Shown here: positions 54,591-64,000 of the stretch, one piece after another
Layout: each line of letters starts with the position of its first letter
Numbering within the stretch: position 1 is the first letter of the stretch
Assembly: GCA_917880885.1 (NCBI GenBank)
Contig: OU862915.1
Span: 34,542,676-34,606,675 of the forward strand
DNA: 64,000 nucleotides
Direction: 5' to 3'
Source of the DNA: Limnephilus marmoratus
Lineage: Eukaryota; Arthropoda; Insecta; Trichoptera; Limnephilidae
Translations under genes and position numbers: made by a program
The notes under the pieces: generated by a model
Seen by the model: the letters and a program-made list of their open reading frames with translations, nothing else
Databases searched by the model: none
Told to the model about the DNA's origin: nothing

Positions 54591-54668
54591 GATCTGCCGC
54601 CAGGCACTTCACGATGTAGCTAGGCGCATCATGATCTGCCTGATTTTACAATCGGCCTACGACATATA
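54588..54668 (+). repeat. Single unit of the long-TIR repeat
   Basis: GATCTGCCGCCAGGCACTTC, CTAGGCGCATCATGATCTGCC, CGACATATAC: related to 49510-49585. No hammerhead-like motif beside it. Confidence 0.6.
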
Positions 54669-54935
54669 CTTCATTAAAGGGATGCCACATCGGAATTTCA
54701 AAAAAGGGCCACTTAAAAAAACCCAATTAATATAATGTACCGTGTATGTTAGGAAGAGTATTTTTTTAATTTATTTATATAAGCGCTATAAAATGGCTTT
54801 TTCATTAAAGTAATACATGAGAAATTACGTATTCATTCAGTGGTAAACAGCAGGGTATCAGTATTATAATAAGAACAAAATAAGAATGAATGAGTACACA
54901 AAAATGAAAAACGAGTGTGCTTTAGACCACACGAC

Positions 54936-55284
54936 TGAAGTAAAACTTCTTTAGCTCCATCTATATGATTGGAAGAGAGAAAGAAAATGTGCCCGCGCAC
55001 TGCTCTCTCCTGCTCCTACAGTGTGATACAGACAATAGGCCTGCACTGTGCCTTAGATATACGAAACGTAACTGGCTATGAGAGAAAGAGAGAAAGAAAA
55101 TGTTTGCTCGTACCTCTCTCTCTTGCCCCTACATTAATATATGAAACGTAACTCTTTCTCTTTCAATTTTCGCTTTCTTATATCTCCCTCTCAACTACCG
55201 TTTGCCTCGTTTTTCGGAACGCTCTCGTCACGCATTCACCAGCTTACTCCCCAAGTCAAGCGAGCGTTAAGAAGTTTTACTTCA
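54936..55284. mobile_element. MITE with 18-bp inverted ends
   Basis: TGAAGTAAAACTTCTTTA (54936-54953) and TTAAGAAGTTTTACTTCA (55267-55284) are inverted with one mismatch. Inside, the block GAGAGAAAGAAAATGT...CTCTC...CTACA occurs twice in tandem. Frames at 54969 and 55141 are chance. Confidence 0.65.
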
Positions 55285-58255
55285 ATAATACTTAATATTC
55301 AAAGAGATAGGAGTTCTGGATGTGAGGAAACTATTCATAAGAAAAGTTATATTATACACACAAAAATATCGTCACCTCTTCCCCTCATGCAGGGAGGTAT
55401 CCAATAGTTCCACTTACTACTATGACATCCCTTGCTCAAAGACAATATTCTTAACTAAGTCCAAAAATGTTCAACCTTATACCCGGTTCCTGGAAATTGA
55501 AAAGTGCAAGCGTCCTGCGTAAATTAGTCAATGATTGGATTCTGGACTTAGGGAGTACGAAAGTGAACGTATGCTGTTTAACTGATAAACAAAATCACCT
55601 AACTTTCCTGATCACTAGACCGAAATTCCTACCACACTTCATTGAGTTCTGATATTGCTTCACAATGTTTCGACATCCTTTTTGATGTTTTTATACCCTG
55701 AAGACAGTTTGCTTCATCACTGCTGTAGGCGTAATATACACACGTCGCTCGACGCTCACTAACATGAAGGCTCGCTGTGTGAAACTTGGTACCTTATAGC
55801 GGTGATGATTTTCAATAAATACAAACAATACATAACACAACATGTATGACGTTCAAAGTAATGCACCAATTTTGCTATATCGTTACCAAAGTAGCACTAA
55901 ATCTGGTACTATTTATTTATATTCATAGTTTCTATTTATATTTCCATCTATATTTATAGTTATTGTTTTAATATTTTAGCAGGAGTAGTTTAAGACATGA
56001 GCGCGGTGTATTCATATTGTCGTATATAATATGTACTGAAGACATGTTTTAAATCAGTGTAAATAATCATGTTTGCACATAATTTATTACACATTGTAGT
56101 TACAACGCAGCATACAACTCATAAATAATAAAAATTAAAAAAAAAAACTTTATATTATTACAAACAAAAATTATATTTAATTTTATAAATTTTAATGCGG
56201 TTTCTCTTATAAGCGTAGTATAAGTTCACACTTCTAAACACTTCTAAACACATAACCTAACTAACATAACTTCGTCTCTTTATAATAGTATTAACTCTTT
56301 ATGTTGTAAATCTTATTGTAATTCCTCCAACTTGTTATCAGGTACCTGGTTTATATTTATCAATACTACTAACTTTACCTGCTTATCTCATACACTGTAA
56401 ATCCGAATATATTACACGTTACCAGGTTAATTCGGTAAATTCGAATATAATATATGCTACCAGGTTACTTTTTCTATTTTTTTTGTTTTGTAATTATGTA
56501 CATTTCTTGGAATAATATGCACTACGTAAACCTGTCAATTTGTCTGCCTAGGAACGGGAAACTTTCCTAGTTGGACTGGCAAAGCTTCCTAATATGTAAT
56601 TTGTACTTTCTTTTGTATCTATCTATAATAAATAAATAAAATAATGCTGAAGTGATACATTAGAAGTACAATGAGATAAATTTGAAAGAAATTACAAAAG
56701 AAATATGCACTCAAGCAATAGTTAAATAATATACTAGGTTTATATAAGATCTGACGTAAAACAAAGTACGATGAATGTGTGATAAAAGCTAGTATTTAGG
56801 AATAGGATTCAATTATGTATTACAACCAAAGAAAATAATGTGAACTTTAAGGTACAGAATTTTATAATATGTTGTAATAACAGAGAACATCATCACATCA
56901 TCATTACAAAATATGTAAATAAAGGTGATTTAACAAGTAGAATCGATGAAATATTCGAAACATGTTTTCAAAATATTTGTTTTGCAACTGCACCTATCTT
57001 GTAGAACAACTCTCAAAGTCCCCACGTATCCCCTGTCTTGTATCTCTTGTCTTGTGTCTTGTGTCCATGTCGGAAATATCCCGAGTCGCCTGACCCGCAT
57101 CAAAGCAAGTCAAAGCCGACACGTCCCGACACTTGCTGCTTCTTCAACGCCGAGGAGGACGTCCTGAAACTTGGTCCTTCATCCTTCGTCCTCTTTGCGG
57201 GGACCAAAATACTAATTATTTAAACATTTATCTAAGTTTCAAACACATTTTCTAACTTTGGAGGAGCTCTGAAGGTCTAGCATCGTGAGTAAGGTGAACG
57301 CTTCAAATATCCCACTCGGAAATAAGTTATAAGTTGTGTAGCTTACATGCAGTAACTTCTATGTTTTGTGTGAATAAAGTATGAATTAATATTTAAAATA
57401 TTCATTGTTTAACATCCCTTCACTTGTTTAATTATTAACCCCCCTTTAAGGGGTCTTTAAAATTAATAGTAACAATAGATTGTGCAATTTTATTCTAATT
57501 ATAAAAATCAATTTTAACTAAAATGTGGAACTAATCTCCCGCTGACAAGCAACTTGCAGTAGCTTAGCGGGTAATAAATTCCAAATGTATGCAATTTTTA
57601 CACAATAATAAAAAAAGAAATAAAAAACTCTTATAATATACGTATATAACTGAAAAAGAAATAAACAAGTAACTGAACTGCCCCAGCATAGATTCGACCT
57701 AATTATTTTCCTCCATAAAGCAGGTTTTGGACTAGTAAATTTTTGTAAAAATCATACCTCCTTTTTTTGTAGATATATAATTACGAATTTTTATTATAAA
57801 ATAACATTCAATGGATCAATCTGAATGCTTGAAGTTTTTTGTACGTTTCTACTTTATTTTAATTTTAAAAAATCCTGTTAAAATACACGTCGTAAAAGAC
57901 GTACTTATTTTCCAAGAAATATTTCGAGGACGCAGATCGCAGGAGAAAAAAATTACAAATATTTTAGTCATTTTTGAATTTTTTGTACATTATAGCATTT
58001 CAAATTTCCGCTGACGAAGTGATTCGACAGGCCGCAGGGACTGAAAACGCAAGCGCTAAAGAAGAGAAGCTTTCGACTTTTGCAGGTGACAAAAATCGGC
58101 CGAGAAAATGGTCAGACGTGGGCGATCACTCTCTGCAGTTTATAACCGGATAAGCCGCACGGCAAAAATCGATAGACTTAGAATTAATCCTATTAGAATT
58201 CTGGGCAATGAGGAGTACATAATATGGTGTGATTGGTAGTCCCGAAATTTCTGCA
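55285..58255. other. No certain feature
   Basis: Mostly AT-rich. Near 57040-57200 the frames read SLTRIKASQ and CCFFNAEEDVLK, which may be the cysteine-rich tail of a decayed LINE; too short to call. No host gene seen. Confidence 0.4.
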
Positions 58256-58260
58256 TCGAA

Positions 58261-59600
58261 TTTTTATTTTATTTTAATGACAATATAATTAAAGTAAAAT
58301 TACAGAATAAAGTAAAAAACGAAGTAAAGTGGTTTGTTTACAGTCCTCCTCACTAGGAGATAGATTTTTATTTTATCATCTTCTAGTTTCTTGATTTTCA
58401 CAAAATAAACAATAAATAAAATAAAAGTATTTATGTTTGTTGTCTGCTGTATTGGGGTTACTTCATAATTTTAATGATTTCCTCATTTTCCTGTTTACTT
58501 AACCATGATTTGAGGTCTTTTTTAAATATTTGTATCTCCATGGTGTTCTTCATTTCAATTGGAAGGGCATTATGTAATTTTGTAGCATGGAATTTATGGT
58601 TTTTCTGGCCAAAAGATGTATTTAATTGCGGGATGTTCAGTAGTTTTGAGGATTTTGACCTTGTAGTGTAGGTGTGTTGGTCAGCAAGGTATTCATATTT
58701 TTCTTTAAATTTGAGTAGTGCATTTTTTGAGTTTAATTTAATAATGCTGAACACATTAAAGTTTTTAAAAATTCTTTTGATGGAGTTTTTATGGGTACTT
58801 TTAGGATTATTATTATTATTGCCTTTTGCGTTTTAGCTAGCTGCTTGATGTGAATGTTTGAGGCAGTTCCCAATCTTATAATCCCATATTCTATGCGTGA
58901 TTGCCAAAGAGCATAGTAGACTTTATATAGATCATTTTTATTAAGTATATTGCGTATGTTTCTAAAGTAGTACATGAGCTTTGTAAGTTTCTGTATGATG
59001 CTATTTATGTGGGAGTCCCGTCGAAGATTTTCATAGATTTGAATGCCGAGATATTTTATGTTTTTAGAATGTGTTATGGTGAGGCAGTGGCATGATTGGG
59101 TTCAGTTTTTCCTTGACAAACGTGTAATTTAAGAGCATAATCCTTAGCTGGTTGTCCTCTGGCCGTTATAGAAAAAGTTAAATATTTAGTTTTGTTAACA
59201 TTAAGTGTAAGTGAGTTTTGCTTAAGCCATTTTTGCAGAAGTACAAGTCCACGTTCAGCATCTTTGAAAGTGGTTAACCAATCACTTTCATTAAATAAAA
59301 TGACAGTGTCATCAGCAAAACTAATGATTTTTCCTTTGGTGTGTAGGTTGCAGATGTCATTTATATATACCAAAAATAATAAAGGTCCTAAGAGACTTCC
59401 TTGCAGTGCACCGTAATTGATTGGGAGAGGCTTACTTTTACGGTTTTTATTTTAAACTCACTGTGAACGTTTTTTAAGAACAATTTTTTTAAGTTTCTTG
59501 AAAAGGATTTTATGGCCTATCGTATCAAAGGCCTTTTGCAGGTCTATAAAAACTGCAAAAAATTTATTTCCCTTGTCTAAGCTTTTTGTGATCGCATTGA
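58261..59600 (-). pseudogene. CR1/Jockey-like LINE, 5'-truncated and decayed
   Basis: Minus strand: KKLRKGNKFFAVFIDLQKAFDTI-type RT start (59500-59600), YINDICNLHTKGKIISFADDTVIL with the FADD catalytic box (59074-59373 frame), YALWQSRIEYGI (58733-58975) and the tail TRSKSSKLLNIPQ (58458-58754). Three frames, so at least two frameshifts. Distinct from families A and B. Confidence 0.7.
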
Positions 59601-59734
59601 ATTAAATCCCGACTTCTGGTGTTATATAATTTCACAAAACTTTCGCCATATCGCTGTCACTACCCCAAACACATAATAAACACACAATTATATATATTAT
59701 AAATGGAATTTTAAATTCACTCTAAGGGACTCTC

Positions 59735-60000
59735 ATTTTAAGGAACCACCTTTGACCTCCCAGAAGGGCTCTCTCGGAACATCACCTTCCACCACAGTGG
59801 AAGGGAAGGATTCATACCACTGACCCACAGATTACACCCACCCCTCATTCCTTTTCCTTCCTAGAATTTCCTCTCCTGTCTTTCCTAAAAATATCCTCCC
59901 CACAGCAAACCCTGAGATGACATACTTAGGTGACAAAGATGATATAGGCTCCGGGGGAATTATTAACTTCATGGCCTCCTGCGTGGAGCTGATGTAAAAA
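59735..60000 (+). repeat. Family R, copy 9
   Basis: From CGGAACATCACCTTCCACCACAGTGG through CATTCCTTTTCCTTCCTAG and GATGACATACTTAGG to GGCTCCGGGGGAATTATTAAC and GGCCTCCTGCGTGGAGCT; a decayed hairpin followed by A9. Confidence 0.65.
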
Positions 60001-60289
60001 AAAACTTTATTTTCTTGGGTGATTTTTGAAATTTTTTTAAACTGAAATATAATTATTTTCTCCCACCCAGGATTCGTTACTAGAAATTACAATGTGGCCT
60101 AGTTTTATCTAGACACCGCACTCTTCTCTCTTCATTCATGTGCATTCGTACCCCCTTCTAACTGTGAAACTGACCGTCTTAAATATATCGTCTGAAAAAA
60201 GGCAAAAGGCTAGGTCCTTCGAATCATTTCCCATCCATTTTCCTTTCCCCTATTCCTTACGCCCCACAGCACCACAACATTGACGACGC

Positions 60290-61470
60290 CGTAATTTCAG
60301 TGCCTCGGAAAAGTTGGTTCTCTTGTGTAATCATCAAACTTGGTTTCGATCAACAAACACTTATATTCTTCGCGTCCTATTTAAAAGCCAGAAGTCAATA
60401 TGTAATAATAAATGGACATGAATCTAAACAATTCCCGGCGTTATCAGGTATTCCCCAAGGTTCAAACCTTGGTCCTTTGCTGTTCCTTATACTTATAGAT
60501 GACATCCAGGTTTGTGTAAAATATTGCAAATGTCTTCTATTTGCAGATGACCTCAAACTTTTGATGGAAATAATCTGTTACTATGACTGCTTAAAAATGC
60601 AATCTGACCTTGATGCTATTGCAGAATGGTCAGTAAAAAACAAATTAGAATTCAATATAAAAAAATGTGTAACTATGACATATACCCGCTCCCAGAAGCC
60701 CATAGTTTTTGAATACACCATTAAAGGGAAAACATTATGCCGAGTCAATAGCTTTAAAGATCTTGGTATCGTCTTTGATCCCAAACTGACATTCTCGGAT
60801 CATATATCACGGCTCACTCCAGCGTGCTACAAACTCCTGGGTTTCATCATCAGAATATGTAAGCAATTTGATGACCCAGATGCAATGATAGCCATGTTCG
60901 ATGGAGTCATAAGAAGTAAGCTGGAGTATGCTAGTGGTGTGTGGACTCCGCACCAAGCTAAATATATTAATATGCTAGAACAAATTCAGAAAAAGTTCCT
61001 TAGGTATGTCTATATGCGGATGAATGGAACGTACCCGAGATTCATGCACCATATGGAATTACTTGAGGCAACAGATAGATTTAGCTTGGAAACTAGACGT
61101 AATGCAAATCTTGCAATTCTTAGTTTTAACATAATCCATAATCGTATTGACAGCCCATTCCTCTTGGAATGTTATGGCTTATACGTGCCTGAAAATTTCA
61201 GCCGTAGTCGTCGACACGACTTGTTCAAAATACCATACGGCAGAACAGATGTTCTAGCACAGCATAGCATGACAAGAGGAATGGTGCTGTTGAACGAAAT
61301 ATCGGAAACACTAGATATATATAACTCTTCTTTAGATAGCCTTAAGATTTTTTTGTATAATAATCATCTTCCTAGGTGTTAAGACTATCAAAATGAGAAA
61401 ATTGTACAGTAATTGGATAAAAAATCTGTTGTACAATTAAAAAAAAAAAAAAAAAAAAAAAGAAAAGAAA
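60290..61470 (+). mobile_element. 5'-truncated LINE family A, copy 2
   Basis: RT ORF, short 3' UTR, and a poly-A tail of about 22 A with a few G at 61440-61468. Longer at the 5' end than copy 1. Confidence 0.85.
60300..61382 (+). pseudogene. Family A LINE reverse transcriptase (partial, open)
   Basis: 360 aa with no stop. It starts inside the RT domain: GIPQGSNLGPLLFLILIDDI (PQG box) and LLFADDLKLL (FADD form of the catalytic YADD), then the thumb and a long C-terminal region shared with 1857-2630 (for example HRIDSPFLLECYGLYV-like and AQHSMTRGMVLLN). The endonuclease and finger part are missing, so not autonomous, but the active-site Asp pair is present. Start at 60300 is simply the first available codon. 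Confidence 0.8.
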
Positions 61471-61539
61471 AATATGTGAGATCTTTTTTCATTCATTCTT
61501 TCACAATTTTCATCTGGTTTTCACAATCAAAAGGTTTAC

Positions 61540-61690
61540 ATGACATAGGCTCTGAGGAAAATAATTTTCCTCAGAGCCTATGTCATCTTTGGAAATGCTG
61601 TATGGAGGGTCTTTTCGAGGAGAGGAAGGAATGAACGTAGATCTTGAAGAGACCCATGTTATAGGAGGGAGGAAAAACAGAGGCCTGCAA
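61540..61690 (-). repeat. Family R, copy 10, with a perfect terminal palindrome
   Basis: 61540-61561 and 61565-61586 are perfect 22-bp inverted arms (GACATAGGCTCTGAGGAAAA core) around TAA. Beyond it, on the minus strand, the R pyrimidine block and the CATGGGTCTCTTCAAGA block of copy 4 follow. Confidence 0.7.
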
Positions 61691-62008
61691 ATCTTCCACA
61701 GCTGAGACTGAAATCAAAAACGAGTCGTCGTCGTTTTCGAATGGATCAATGACGCTAGTTCCTCGGAGCTGATAGAGGAATCTATCAACAGACAGCCCGT
61801 TTCTGAGTCAAAAGTTTTTTCAGGAATTTAGGGACTCCTGACCAAAGGTGGCTGTCAAATTAAACTGTGCGGCGATCTTGCGATATATACAGGGTCAGCA
61901 GTTGTGTACGATTAAAGTAACTACTGGCCTTATACAGTCCGCCCAGCTTCTGAGAGGCTAACTTGTCCCTGGCTTCGAAGGAGCCCCTTTGCCTAATCTG
62001 GTTACTTA
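61691..62008. other. Unassigned repeat-like sequence
   Basis: GC-richer than the surroundings (GAGTCGTCGTCGTTTTCG, CCTCGGAGCTGATAG) and probably a LINE piece, but no motif is clear. Confidence 0.35.
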
Positions 62009-62010
62009 AA

Positions 62011-62223
62011 ACGGGTTGTTTAAAAAAATTGACGAATTTATCAAATATTTAAGTTAATTTCCACCTTCTGTGTAAGTTCTATTCAAGTTTTGTGGTTATT
62101 TCAGTTTCATGCAACAACTGGCCTATAATGATATAATAACGCAACTTGAATAGAACTTTCACAGAACGTGAAAATTTTCTTCAAATATTTGATGAATTCA
62201 TCAAATTTTTTTAAACAACCCGT
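62011..62223. mobile_element. MITE with long inverted repeats (ACGGGTTGTTT type)
   Basis: ACGGGTTGTTTAAAAAAATT at the left and its inverse at the right; about 85-bp arms including TTGACGAATTTATCAAATAT and AAGTTCTATTCAAGTT. 213 bp, no ORF. Related pieces near 6.6 and 27.9 kb. Confidence 0.7.
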
Positions 62224-62302
62224 CCTTGGAGTTACACCATACGTATCAATAGAAGGCCTTTTTTGTTTTTTTTTTCGTAATTGCTTTTGGGGTGTTGTGG
62301 TG

Positions 62303-62360
62303 CAGTGTCCATCATCGGGGCAGATGTATCGATAAACATCTGCCATGATGATGGACACTG
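62303..62360. repeat. 58-bp hairpin with hAT-like CAGTG ends
   Basis: 24-bp arms (62303-62326 and 62337-62360) with two mismatches and a 10-nt loop TATCGATAAA. Ends CAGTG/CACTG. Could be a minimal MITE or hairpin-RNA source. Confidence 0.55.
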
Positions 62361-62885
62361 TAACTATCTGAGTAAATTTCTATGTATAATATATCGTGTA
62401 CCTTTAAAATATAATAAAGACTCTAGAACTCTAGATGATAGGCGGTTCAAAAAACCAATTTGGACTAATTATATTATTTTGAAATCGTGGAAAAGCAACC
62501 AACATCTTTTTAAAGGTAACATTTAAAGAGTAAAGAATATTTAGGGCACCTTAAAATAAAACAAATTTAGAAGTTCCTCATCCAAAATCATTTATCAAAA
62601 AGTTTTAAAAAAGAAAACTTTATAAAAAAATTTTGTAGTGCAAAATTTTCTTTGAAAAATATTTCGTTAAAATTTAATATATTTACTCGAAATCGGCTCT
62701 TGGAGGTTTTAAGTTTTACTTATCGTTGAAAGAGAAATTCAATCTTAAATGTTTTACATTATTCATAACCTTGAGCAAAAGTACAAAACTCTCCACAAAT
62801 ATTTTTGTAAATTCGAGACTTGCCGGTTTCGTTGACATCCTGTATTATCTTTCAAAAACATTGGGACAAGTTAAATAGCAAATAA
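62361..62885. other. No recognisable feature
   Basis: AT-rich, no gene. Confidence 0.45.
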
Positions 62886-62889
62886 CCGA

Positions 62890-63075
62890 AATGAATTTTT
62901 GCCCATTTTTTCGGTGACTGGACAACTCACAATTAAGTCAACTCAACACCTCCTTTGAAAAGTCTTTAAAAGAATTAAAATAGATTGAATAGGTTCAAGG
63001 CTATTTTTCATTTTTTTTTTATATCTTAATGACATTTTAAAGAGATGCTGAGTTGAGTTGATTCTGAGTTGTAAC
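62890..63075. repeat. Inverted-repeat element related to 21150
   Basis: AAGTCAACTCAACACCTCCTTT (about 62935) and, inverted, AGAGATGCTGAGTTGAGTTGATT (about 63040). No ORF. Confidence 0.5.
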
Positions 63076-63358
63076 GGAACCATTTGTTCATTTGGCTTCC
63101 TGGTTTGCATCTTTATTTGCTTATTATTTTCTTTTTAATATAATTTAAATAGTGACATCTTGCGTCGAATTCTTGAATTTAAAACCGAATTATAACAGTA
63201 GCTTTGTGTAAAATTCCACGTACACAGATGTTATTTGAGTGTGGCGTCCGACATGCACTCGTGGCTGGGTTCTGAAATTTAACCACGCAGATGCTAGCCT
63301 ATTAATAGTGTTTGATGATGATTAAATAACAATAATTTTACATTTTATATCCAGAAAT

Positions 63359-63607
63359 ATGGAAAACGAAGCCAGAATTTTACCAATGTTTATAAAATAT
63401 CAGATTCAATCCGTTCCACAAACTTTTGTCCAACTTTGCGACTACTTGAAACATTATTTCGTCAAACCGAAGACTTTCGGTCGCATTTTAACTAAAGTAA
63501 TTACATTAGAGTTTCTTTCGGAAACTTTCTCTTTGTTTCTCTTCGCCAATATATCCGACCGAAAGAACATTATTTTATTGCCTTTGAAGTCGTCGAAACA
63601 GAAATAA
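63359..63607 (+). CDS. Hypothetical 82-aa ORF
   Basis: MENEARILPMFIKYQIQ start, with a Phe/Leu-rich middle and KQK end; a splice-acceptor-like TTTTATATCCAG lies just before the ATG. No family recognised. The LSETF motif also occurs in the 75-aa frame at 30693-30920, so both may derive from one mobile element. Weak support. Confidence 0.2.
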   Translation: MENEARILPMFIKYQIQSVPQTFVQLCDYLKHYFVKPKTFGRILTKVITLEFLSETFSLFLFANISDRKNIILLPLKSSKQK

Positions 63608-63609
63608 CC

Positions 63610-64000
63610 CGACATTCAAAAGAGAAAACTTTACTTATTACGGCACTGACAGGTGATTTAATTGATATAAACTACCCTAGAGTGGCTTATAACGCGCCCC
63701 CAGGGTGAGAAATCAGCTCAGCCAACAATTGAGAAACATTGGTTTCTGTGACTTATCTAGCAAGTTTTATCCTTACGACATGACAACAAGTGAAACAAAG
63801 TAAGGACATGTGATCACCGTTCACATGTTTTCAACTGGCGACCGCCTTGTATCACATTTGGCGTACCCTTATTTTATTGAGCTAATACCTAAAAACAAAA
63901 ATCCTTTTAACATCATCGGGTAATAATATATAGCAGATTGGGTATTTATTTATTATGTGAATCTATATAAAAGGGTTTACTTTTTTTTTGGCCTTGCCTT
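63610..64000. other. No recognisable feature
   Basis: No supportable gene or repeat. Confidence 0.45.

Noticed and set aside
57038..57223. LINE cysteine-rich tail
   Set aside because: Only a short resemblance (CCFFNAEEDV) in a broken frame; not enough to call.
1..64000. CRISPR array or prokaryotic operon
   Set aside because: No regular spacers, no ribosome-binding pattern; all features fit an animal genome.

Overview
This window looks like repeat-rich, AT-rich intergenic DNA from an arthropod, most likely an insect; I cannot name the species. The evidence is the mix of mobile elements: a Ty3/Gypsy element of the CsRn1 type, several non-LTR (LINE) families, a tRNA-derived SINE, Helitron-like elements with 5'-TC and CTRR-3' ends, mariner, hAT-, piggyBac- and Harbinger-type short elements, and hammerhead-ribozyme-like motifs of the kind known from Penelope-like retroelements. 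There is no operon, no Shine-Dalgarno pattern and no convincing complete host gene. Three small promoter/first-exon-like spots (about 5.8, 38.7 and 48.4 kb) are the only host-gene candidates and all are weak.

Layout. 0-5 kb: a tandem AT-rich repeat, a copy of a dispersed family here called R, a Harbinger-like MITE, a 5'-truncated LINE (family A) and an 8-bp-TSD hAT-like MITE carrying about 450 bp of a TTAGTG hexanucleotide array. 5-13.5 kb: R copies, SINE copies, decayed LINE pieces, a Helitron 3' end and a mariner-like element with long inverted repeats. 13.6-17.7 kb: the best coding region, a near-complete LTR retrotransposon (identical 242-bp LTR lengths with 2 differences, AAAC target duplication, tRNA-Trp-type primer site, short gag, intact 1084-aa pol reached by an apparent -1 frameshift). 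19-28 kb: a deleted mariner, a 1.4-kb Helitron with a nested SINE and a G-rich repeat, hammerhead-like motifs, and a 1.3-kb element with 81-bp inverted repeats that contains a TTAA-flanked MITE. 28-39 kb: fold-back hammerhead-like loci, a hAT MITE, two complete short Helitrons, SINEs and an RTE-like LINE remnant. 39.1-43.6 kb (minus strand): a nearly full-length CR1/Jockey-like LINE (family B) with ORF1 (three zinc knuckles) overlapping ORF2 (endonuclease and RT) by 8 nt and one frameshift in ORF2. 44-54.7 kb: a G/C-tract MITE, a second deleted mariner, a fold-back hammerhead locus, a Helitron split by a LINE fragment, and an RTE-like LINE split by a piggyBac-like element that itself holds an R copy. 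55-64 kb: short inverted-repeat elements, a decayed LINE, a second family A LINE, an R copy with a perfect terminal palindrome, and small MITEs.

How the parts relate: the LINEs (or their relatives) are the likely source of reverse transcriptase for the SINE and perhaps R; the MITEs depend on transposases not encoded here; nested insertions give a relative order (LINE, then piggyBac-like; Helitron, then LINE; long-TIR element, then MITE). The LTR element and the SINE copies are the youngest-looking material. All coordinates of repeat edges without a stated target-site duplication are approximate.
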